Source of the DNA: Marinobacter iranensis
GTDB lineage: Bacteria > Pseudomonadota > Gammaproteobacteria > Pseudomonadales > Oleiphilaceae
Assembly (NCBI RefSeq): GCF_029207565.1
Contig: NZ_JANCMW010000006.1
Coordinates: 181,188-245,187, forward strand
Length of the DNA stretch: 64,000 nucleotides
Direction of reading: 5' to 3'
The notes beneath the pieces were generated by a model. That model was not told where the DNA came from. It worked only from the letters and a program-made list of their open reading frames with translations, and did not search any database. Both the position numbers and the translations under genes were made by a program. Every line of letters begins with the position of its first letter. Positions within the stretch are counted from its first letter, which is position 1. This document shows, piece by piece, positions 58,720 to 64,000 of the stretch.

Positions 58720-60230
58720 TTATATACGCGATGGCCCTGATATATCCGCGAAACAGTCGCGACCGGATTGCTTGGCCTCGTAGAGCCTGTCGTCCGCGTC
58801 ACCAATCAGTTGCTCAGGCGTCAGATTACCTGCACCCTCACCACCGGTGCCTGCAACACCGGCACTAACGGTGACGGAGATCTTATTGCCGTCAAACAGG
58901 AAATCGTAGCCCCGGACCTTTTCGATGATCCGGCTGACCTGTGCTGTCGCCGCTTGGGGGTCCGTGGCTGAGAAGGCCACCACAAATTCCTCACCGCCGT
59001 AGCGTGCCACCACATCCATGGCGCGGGTCTGTTCCAGCAGGATGCCGGTAAACTCCCTTAGCACATAGTCGCCGGCGAGGTGGCCCTGGGTATCGTTGAT
59101 CGCCTTGAAATGGTCGATGTCGAACATCGCCAGGGCAAAGGGTTGCTGTTCCCGCTGCCACAAGGCAATCATCTCGTCCAGCCGGGGGTAGAAGTAGCGG
59201 CGGTTATGAAGCCCGGTTAACGGGTCCCTGATGGACTGATTCAGTAATTCCTCTTCCAGCCGATGCCGCTCCAACGCGCCGGATAGAAGCCCGGAAACAA
59301 TAATCAGCAGGTCCGCCTGGTCTGTACGCCATACCCTGTGGCTCAGGGAGTCCACCCCGAAGAACCCGCTCACCATACCGCGGGTACGTACCGGCACACA
59401 GAACATGGAGCACACCCCCTGCTCCGTCAGCAAGGCCTTTTCCGGGCCGGCCTCGTCCGGCAGCGCCGCCACATCCTCAATAAACACCACCCGGTTCTCC
59501 CGGATCATCAGTTCGACCTGGCGGTGCCACCAGGCAAAGGTATCAATTGGCACCTGCTGCTGGGTGTCGATCAGCGACTCAACCCCATCGCGGGACCATT
59601 CATGGGTATTGGTCATCTCCGTTCGTTTTTCGGAAAACCGGTACAGGTAGGCCCGGTCCACCTCGAAAAACTGCCCGATGGCTTCCAGCACCCGGTTGAT
59701 GCTCAGATCAATATTGCCAAATCCACGGCTAATAAAGTCCGAGGACAACCGCGCGATCAGCTTCTGGAAGCCGGCCTGGAAAGAAAATTCCGCTTCACTC
59801 TCACGCAGGGAAAATTCGAGATCCTTGAACGGCTGAATATCATTGAACTGGCCGTACCAGAGCACGCTACCATCGGCCTGGCGCTCCGGGACCGAGTCTG
59901 ACTCAAACCAGTGATAGTCTCCGCTGGCAAGGCGCATCCGGGCCTGATGTTGCCAGGGTGTGAGCTTCCTGGCGGACTCCTCAATACTGGCGGCGACACT
60001 GGCAGCGTCTTCGGGATGTATAATCCGGAACACTTCCTGACCATCCTGATGCAGGTCCTCCGGATCAAGACCGAACAGGGTTCTGGCACGGTCACTGACG
60101 AAAGGGTAACGATGGCGCTGGCCATCGGCACTGCGCTGGTAAATAAACAGTACCCCGGCACACTTGCAGCCAGCTTTGGAAACAGCTCCAGAGACCGGCT
60201 TTGCGGCCCTTCATCATCAAATCGCGGCAT
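58720..60230 (-). pseudogene. PAS-GAF-GGDEF diguanylate cyclase with one-base frameshift near its N-terminus
   Basis: From the ATG at 60230 the frame reads MPRFDDEGPQSRSLELFPKL and breaks at a C4 run (60153-60156, G4 on the coding strand). With one more G the frame continues VLFIYQRSADGQRHRYPFVS into a PAS domain (LFGLDPEDL, FRIIHPEDAAS), a GAF domain (about 160-300 of the restored protein) and a GGDEF domain with active YGGEEFV and FDIDHFKAIND. Restored length about 503 residues. As written, translation could start only at later codons such as the ATG/GTG near 60033, giving GAF-GGDEF without the first PAS strands. Recent mutation or homopolymer sequencing error. Confidence 0.8.
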
Positions 60231-60383
60231 AGATGCTCTGTAACTCCGGATTTGGAATGCCCGAGTTGGGCCTTACCACTAGAAGTGTAGAGCAAGCGAA
60301 CATATGCCGCGAGGCGCTTTGCGGTGGTCAGGAAAAGGAACTTCTTGAATGAAACCCATCTTCTCCGGGAACGCCTGGGGAGA

Positions 60384-60734
60384 CTACTGCCGCAGGATTT
60401 TCTCCATTGCCTTTCCTTTCGCCAACTCATCAACCAATTTGTCCAAGTAGCGAATTTTTTGCATTAGCGGGTCTTCGATTTCTTCCACACGAACGCCGCA
60501 CACCACACCCTTGATAAGCGAACTATTCGGGTGAATGGCGGGCGCTCGCGCAAAGAACGTCTCGAAATCGTTCCCTTGATCGATCTGTTGCTGTAAGCCC
60601 ATTGTGTCGTAACCTGTCAGCCAACAGATGATCTGATCAACGTCCTCCTTCGTTCTACCTTTGCGTTCCGCTTTATCCACGTAGTACGGATAAACTTTTG
60701 CAAACGCCATACTGTAAATCTTGTGTTTGGTCAC
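60384..60734 (-). CDS. DUF2200-family protein
   Basis: 116 residues from a GTG at 60734 (reads [26 protein letters not shown] in two overlapping parts), 7 bases after GGAGA. Family hallmarks [52 protein letters not shown] and [21 protein letters not shown] are all seen. DUF2200 proteins are widespread, small and uncharacterised. It lies at the left margin of the attC-containing region; no attC was found beside it. Confidence 0.85.
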   Translation of the reverse strand: MTKHKIYSMAFAKVYPYYVDKAERKGRTKEDVDQIICWLTGYDTMGLQQQIDQGNDFETFFARAPAIHPNSSLIKGVVCGVRVEEIEDPLMQKIRYLDKLVDELAKGKAMEKILRQ

Positions 60735-60854
60735 CACGGTTTCTCCTATGACCTGAATGACGCGCAAGCACGCAATACAAAGGCCGCATGCTGAACCTTC
60801 CCCCGACGCCGGATGTACATCTTCTGCCAGTCGTCCGTCACATGCCGACTGCCG

Positions 60855-61220
60855 CTACACCCAGACATCATTCTCCGCCTGAAGCCCGCCGCCTGAGTCT
60901 CCGGTATTAACGACTCCTCGGGGCTCGATTAGGAGAACATGGCATTCACTTTCAGCAAAGGGCCTATGCTCCACGCCTTTGGGAACTACATACATTTCAC
61001 CTTCGGATAGATGAACAACACCATTCCGAAGCTCGATGCCCATCGTCCCTTTGACCACCAGAAAAACCTCGTCCGTATCCTTATGGTCATGCCAGACAAA
61101 ATCGCCTTGGAATTTCGCCAGTTTGAACTGATAGTCGTTCAACTCCGCGACAACGCGTGGCGACCAGTGTTCAGAAAACTTTCTGAACTTTTCGGCCAAA
61201 TTAACTACGTCTGATTGCAT
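60855..61220 (-). CDS. small cupin protein
   Basis: 121 residues, single conserved-barrel domain: [20 protein letters not shown] (histidines and glutamate of cupin motif 1) and [27 protein letters not shown] (motif 2). Probably binds a metal; substrate unknown. Its ATG comes 23 bp after an attC-like site, with GAGG in between, as for a gene in an integron cassette. Confidence 0.85.
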   Translation of the reverse strand: MQSDVVNLAEKFRKFSEHWSPRVVAELNDYQFKLAKFQGDFVWHDHKDTDEVFLVVKGTMGIELRNGVVHLSEGEMYVVPKGVEHRPFAESECHVLLIEPRGVVNTGDSGGGLQAENDVWV

Positions 61221-61242
61221 TGGTGTATACCTCTATCTTCTC

Positions 61243-61312
61243 GCTAACGCTCTGGCTTTGCGGCGTGCCGGAGCGCCAGCGTAGGCGCATCCGACAACAG
61301 TCACTTGTTAGC
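61243..61312 (-). repeat. attC-like site 1 (after YefM-YoeB cassette)
   Basis: Read on the minus strand: GCTAAC at one end, GTTAGC at the other, 70 bp, with GGCGCTCCGGC/GCGCC-type inner complementarity. The end AGAGCGTTAGCG resembles the 3' end of known attC sites (CTCAAGCGTTAGAT in aadA1). Orientation agrees with the leftward toxin-antitoxin genes. Confidence 0.72.
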
Positions 61313-61395
61313 CTGCATCGTTACCTCGAATGTCAATTGCGATACGTGCCAGGTCATTGCCAAACTGATGTCCGGCAACAGCGGCTGATTATGCA

Positions 61396-61659
61396 TTATT
61401 CGTAGTGGCTCCAGAGCCTGAGAACTTTCACCACTCGCTCATCTTCGAGCACTTGGTAGACCAGACGATGCTGGATGTTGATGCGGCGTGAATAGGCTCC
61501 CGCAAGATCACCAATGAGCTTCTCAAACGGAGGTGGCTTGCGATATGGATCTTCCGCTATCAGTGCTAACAGTTCCTGGGCTTTTGGTTTGAGGCCGCTG
61601 GAGGCCAGTTTCTTTGCGTCTTTCTGTGCTTGTTTGGTGTAAACCAACTTCCATGTCAC
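61396..61659 (-). CDS. yoeB: YoeB-type mRNA-interferase toxin
   Basis: 87 residues. Catalytic set as in E. coli YoeB: Glu46 (PFEKL), Arg65 (QHRLVYQV) and His85 near the C-terminus (LWSHYE). LIGDLAGAYSRRINIQHRLVY is the family core. Start overlaps the antitoxin stop by 4 bp (ATGA). Cleaves mRNA on the ribosome when not neutralised. Confidence 0.95.
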   Translation of the reverse strand: MTWKLVYTKQAQKDAKKLASSGLKPKAQELLALIAEDPYRKPPPFEKLIGDLAGAYSRRINIQHRLVYQVLEDERVVKVLRLWSHYE

Positions 61660-61898
61660 CAGTCCAGCTCCTCATCGCATTCATCCACGGGGGTATCCAT
61701 CCCCTCACGAACAGACTCGCGCATACCTGGAACGGAGAGCAGATAAAGTGTTTCCTGAATTGCAGACCAGTCCTCCTCGGAAACCAGGACCGCTTTGTTC
61801 CGCTTACCCATGATGACGATTGGTTGGTGGGACTCGGCGGTCTCGTCGATCAACCGATATAGGTTGCTGCGCGCCTCAGTTGCTGTGATTCCGGTCAT
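61656..61898 (-). CDS. yefM: YefM-type antitoxin
   Basis: 80 residues: Phd/YefM N-terminal DNA-binding part (ITATEARSNLYRLIDETAES, PIVIMGKRNKAVLVSEEDW) and an acidic C-terminal toxin-binding tail (DTPVDECDEELDW). Represses its own promoter with YoeB. Toxin-antitoxin cassettes are typical stabilisers of large integron arrays. Confidence 0.95.
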   Translation of the reverse strand: MTGITATEARSNLYRLIDETAESHQPIVIMGKRNKAVLVSEEDWSAIQETLYLLSVPGMRESVREGMDTPVDECDEELDW

Positions 61899-61930
61899 GA
61901 CGCACCTCTTGCGTGTTCAACTTTTCACCA

Positions 61931-61958
61931 AGTGTACGCCTATGAGTACGTACGTCAA
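61931..61958 (-). promoter_or_regulatory. sigma-70 promoter of yefM-yoeB
   Basis: On the minus strand TTGACG (61958-61953), a 16-bp spacer and TACACT (61936-61931), 33 bp before yefM. The spacer holds GTACGTAC-like repeats that could be the YefM operator. A private promoter is usual for toxin-antitoxin cassettes. Confidence 0.55.
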
Positions 61959-61971
61959 GACGAACGTACCG

Positions 61972-62046
61972 CATAACGCCTCAATAACCGGCAGCTGGAA
62001 CGAAGCGAAGCGCAGAGTAAGCTGTCCGGTTGACCGCCTGGTTATG
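61972..62046 (-). repeat. attC-like site 2 (after HxlR/SDR cassette)
   Basis: 75 bp on the minus strand: CATAAC, then CAGGCGG and TCAACCGGAC, loop, CCGGTTA, TTGAGGC and GTTATGC. This is the canonical R''-spacer-L''...L'-spacer-R' order, with the 7-base spacer TTGAGGC before GTTATGC closely matching known attC ends. Confidence 0.8.
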
Positions 62047-62226
62047 GGCCCGTTCACCCGTTGTTTTGTTTTGGCACCCGATACCGAATGCCGACTCCCA
62101 GATACTTTGCACCAACAGGACCCATGGCGCTACGAACCAGAACACTGAATGTGCGGGTTTACCCGAAGGACTCGCCGGATGGCATGATTAGGTGCCTGTC
62201 CACCAACCGCCACCCGGCTTCGCTTC

Positions 62227-62592
62227 CTACCGGCTGGTTTTCCGGCGGTCCATCGCCGCGGCAATGTCCTCTTCGTACGTCTCGCCCCAGCCACAAAGCG
62301 GCTCCATGGCCCGCACCAGACTCGTCCCGAAGGGCGTCAGCGAGTAGTCGACGCGCAGCGGGATCTCTCCATGGTCGGTTCTCCGGACAATGCCGTCAGA
62401 CTCCAGCTCCTTCAACTGCTGGATCAACATTTTATCGCTCACGCCCCGGACGCTTCGCTTGAGCTCGCCGTAACGCGTCGGCCCCTTGTTTAAAAAGAAC
62501 ACAATCAAAGGCTTCCACTTCCCGGAGATCACGTGCAGCGTCGCATGCAGGCCGCAAATGAAACGTGGGGTTTCTGAGTTTTCTTTCGCCAT
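62227..62592 (-). CDS. HxlR-family regulator
   Basis: 121 residues, single winged helix: CGLHATLHVISGKWKPLIVFFL, GPTRYGELKRSVRGVSDKMLIQQLKELE and DYSLTPFGTSLVRAMEPLCGWGE are typical HxlR motifs. One cysteine near the N-terminus (residue 13) sits where redox-sensing HxlR members have theirs. Divergent from the SDR gene, its probable target; an ACTTAC/GTAAGT inverted repeat (62600-62605, 62630-62635) lies between them. Confidence 0.9.
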   Translation of the reverse strand: MAKENSETPRFICGLHATLHVISGKWKPLIVFFLNKGPTRYGELKRSVRGVSDKMLIQQLKELESDGIVRRTDHGEIPLRVDYSLTPFGTSLVRAMEPLCGWGETYEEDIAAAMDRRKTSR

Positions 62593-62686
62593 AACGGGTA
62601 CTTACCAAAAGGTGCATACTTGAACATTTGTAAGTGGCTTATATATCGTGAAAGCTAATCGAGTCAACACATACGGAGACCCAATC

Positions 62687-63421
62687 ATGAGTCGGCTAAA
62701 CGGTAAAATCGCATTGATCACAGGCGGAGCCAGCGGCATCGGCCTGGCCTCGGCCCAACGCCTTATCGAAGAAGGCGCCTTCGTCTTCATTACCGGGCGG
62801 CGCCAGGACGTCCTCGACAACGCGGCTGAGGCACTGGGATCCAACGCCCGGAGCGTCCAGGCGGATGTCACGAAGCCGGAGGATCTCGACCGCGTCTTCG
62901 AAACGATCCAGAAAGAAAAAGGGCACCTGGACGTCCTGGTGGCCAACGCGGGCGTCGGCGAATTCGCCAGCCTGGGACAGATCACCGAGGAGCACTACGA
63001 CTACATCTTCGACATCAACGTCAAAGGCACCCTCTTCACCGTCCAGAAGGCCCTGCCCCTGATGACGAACGGCGGCTCCATCATCCTCACCGGGTCCACG
63101 GTCGGCAGCATGGGCACCCCCGCGATGAGCATCTACAGCGCCTCCAAGGCGGCCGTCCGAAACCTGGTGCGCAGTTGGGCCCATGATCTCAGGGGCACCG
63201 GCATTCGCGTGAACGTCATGTCTCCTGGCCCGACCAAAACAGACAAGCTGATGGAACTGCTCCCACCCGAAGCCCTGAGCGAGATGAAACAGACCGTACC
63301 GCTTGAGCGTCTGGGCGCCCCCAAAGAAACCGCGGGCGCAGTGGCGTTCCTGGCGTCCGACGATAGCAGCTTTATGACAGGGAGCGAGGTGTTCGTTGAC
63401 GGGGGCTACGCGCAGGTTTAG
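62687..63421 (+). CDS. short-chain dehydrogenase/reductase
   Basis: 244 residues, classical SDR. Cofactor loop TGGASGIG (about 12-19), NAG at NAGVG, catalytic Ser in LTGSTVGS, Tyr-x-x-x-Lys in YSASK and closing VFVDGGYAQV. The residue after the second strand (TGRRQDV) favours NADP. ATG at 62687 has ACGGAG in front; the GTG at 62648 is less likely. It runs against the direction of the cassette array, under its own divergent promoter with HxlR. Substrate unknown. Confidence 0.9.
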   Translation: MSRLNGKIALITGGASGIGLASAQRLIEEGAFVFITGRRQDVLDNAAEALGSNARSVQADVTKPEDLDRVFETIQKEKGHLDVLVANAGVGEFASLGQITEEHYDYIFDINVKGTLFTVQKALPLMTNGGSIILTGSTVGSMGTPAMSIYSASKAAVRNLVRSWAHDLRGTGIRVNVMSPGPTKTDKLMELLPPEALSEMKQTVPLERLGAPKETAGAVAFLASDDSSFMTGSEVFVDGGYAQV

Positions 63422-63450
63422 GGGCTAGGCGGAGAGCGGGAGGCAATGAA

Positions 63451-63489
63451 CCAAAAGGGGTCAGATTGATCTAACCCCCTTAATTTTGG
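63451..63489. repeat. inverted repeat after the SDR gene (terminator or REP-like)
   Basis: Nested arms CCAAAA/TTTTGG, GGGG/CCCC and AGAT/ATCT form one long imperfect hairpin 30 bp after the SDR stop. Similar 'AAGGGGTCAGA' elements are scattered in many proteobacterial genomes. Can end the SDR transcript before it enters the opposing cassette. Confidence 0.6.
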
Positions 63490-63501
63490 CTTCCCTTACA
63501 C

Positions 63502-63583
63502 ATAACGCCGCTAAGCACGCGCGGTTGCGGAATGGAGGCGAAGCCGCAATGCAGTAACCGTCGCCGTGACTTGCCTGGTTAGC
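63502..63583 (-). repeat. attC-like site 3 (after the 100-residue unknown gene)
   Basis: 82 bp on the minus strand: GCTAAC, CAGGCAA spacer, GTCACGGCGACGG, a long GCGGCTTCGCCTCC-type loop, then GCTTAGCGGC and GTTATG. End boxes and the AGCGGCGTTATG terminus fit the attC pattern; it lies 13 bp after the stop of the leftward gene. Confidence 0.68.
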
Positions 63584-63596
63584 ACTTGTTGCGAAA

Positions 63597-63899
63597 TCAG
63601 ATGAATAGCTCATGTTCTTCTGTGCCCTCAGGCACGAGGACCAATTCACCCGTCAACGGGTTAACAATATACTCCCACTGTATTCCCTGCGCTTCCAGCT
63701 CCTCTTGGAATAGCTCGTCATGGTATCCAAGAGCATAAAGCTCATCCTTCGCTGCAGCCTCCGAAACACCATACCGTTTAACGTAGCGCGACACGTAATC
63801 CTGATGGGGACCATCTCGACTCAAAAGCCATCTTCGCGCATCATGTTTCCGCGAACCAGCGTCGAGTCTCTTTTTGGATCTTCTCTTTCGTGTCGGCAC
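63597..63899 (-). CDS. unknown 100-residue cassette protein
   Basis: 100 residues. Basic N-terminus (MPTRKRRSKKRLDAGSRKHD), then an acidic, tyrosine-rich part (VSRYVKRYGVSEAAAKDELYALGYHDELF) and EYIVNPLTGELVLVPEGTEEHELF. No family recognised. It sits exactly between two attC-like sites (22 and 13 bp), in the array direction, which is the strongest sign that it is a real gene. Charged halves suggest a nucleic-acid-binding or partner-binding small protein; not established. Confidence 0.7.
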   Translation of the reverse strand: MPTRKRRSKKRLDAGSRKHDARRWLLSRDGPHQDYVSRYVKRYGVSEAAAKDELYALGYHDELFQEELEAQGIQWEYIVNPLTGELVLVPEGTEEHELFI

Positions 63900-63920
63900 A
63901 AATTCTCCGATTCTTTAGGT

Positions 63921-63977
63921 GCTAACGCTCCGCTAATGTGCGCCGCCTGCGGCGTCACCATTGAGCGGCTTGTTAGC
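63921..63977 (-). repeat. attC-like site 4, near the right window edge
   Basis: 57 bp on the minus strand: GCTAAC, AAGCCGCTCAATGG, loop GCCGCAGGCGGC, CATTAGCGGAGC, GTTAGC. Short, compact attC of the common 57-60 bp class, and the clearest of the four. It ends the next cassette to the right, which runs out of the window. Confidence 0.82.
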
Positions 63978-64000
63978 AGATTCTGCCTGAAGACGCTCCA

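Noticed and set aside
60734..60855. Search for an attC site between the cupin and DUF2200 genes
   Set aside because: No GTTA/TAAC box pair was found, so DUF2200 is not claimed as a cassette gene.

Overview
The window looks like a chromosomal stretch of a marine gammaproteobacterium, most probably Marinobacter or a close relative. This is inferred from the moderately high GC, the gene repertoire (benzoate/catechol genes, branched-chain-type ABC importers, DcaP-like porin, PQQ dehydrogenase) and protein wording I recognise; no 16S or other marker is present. It is gene-dense, with short intergenic gaps and many translationally coupled operons.

Layout. (1) 1-9.5 kb: a nearly complete ortho-cleavage route. 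catB-catC-catA-benA run leftwards (benA is cut by the window edge) and are divergent from a BenM/CatM-type LysR gene. After a cluster of three REP palindromes comes an IclR regulator (PcaR-like), divergent from catI-catJ-pcaF-pcaD. Benzoate -> catechol -> muconate -> beta-ketoadipate -> succinyl-CoA + acetyl-CoA can be followed gene by gene; only benB/C/D lie outside. Three matching GTTCG-N5-CGAAC-type operators sit between pcaR and catI. (2) 9.6-18 kb: a chemoreceptor without a periplasmic sensor domain, a cysteine hydrolase plus exported metallo-hydrolase opposite a GlxA-type regulator, and a complete five-gene branched-chain-type ABC importer. (3) 18-29 kb: an uncharacterised oxidative cluster: Rieske oxygenase, aldehyde dehydrogenase, rubredoxin and a doubly broken rubredoxin reductase, with two LysR genes, an FAD-dependent amine/amino-acid oxidase, a DcaP-like porin, an IclR and an AraC regulator. 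(4) 28.8-32 kb: a quinone/aromatic-stress cluster (DoxX, glutathionyl-hydroquinone reductase, DODA-type dioxygenase) with a divergent LysR. (5) 32-38 kb: a divergent ADP-ribosylglycohydrolase, an AT-rich stretch with gene debris, a frameshifted PQQ glucose/quinate-type dehydrogenase and class III alcohol dehydrogenase. (6) 38-43 kb: a second five-gene ABC importer with a Tat-exported binding protein and a small coupled protein of unknown role. (7) 43-50 kb: fructosamine-kinase-like, YkvA-like, ammonium transporter with a sigma-54 promoter, and an AttH-like lipoprotein with an FtsX-type permease and a LolD-type ATPase. (8) 50-60 kb: a diguanylate cyclase, NADP-glutamate dehydrogenase followed 7 bp later by a large KaiC-like/PEP-synthase-N fusion, a sulfur operon (persulfide-dioxygenase-like, SulP, CbiM-like membrane protein), and a frameshifted PAS-GAF-GGDEF gene. 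(9) 60.2-64 kb: four attC-like sites separate a cupin gene, a YefM-YoeB pair, an HxlR/SDR pair and an unknown 100-residue protein. This is the distal part of an integron cassette array read leftwards; the integrase would lie beyond the right edge.

Three genes carry single lesions or compound lesions (rubredoxin reductase, PQQ dehydrogenase, GGDEF protein). The two one-base shifts could be sequencing errors; the rubredoxin reductase lesion cannot easily be. The strongest candidates for new biology are the KaiC-like/PEP-synthase fusion coupled to gdhA, the cassette array, the Rieske/rubredoxin operon and the metal-site-less ADP-ribosylglycohydrolase.
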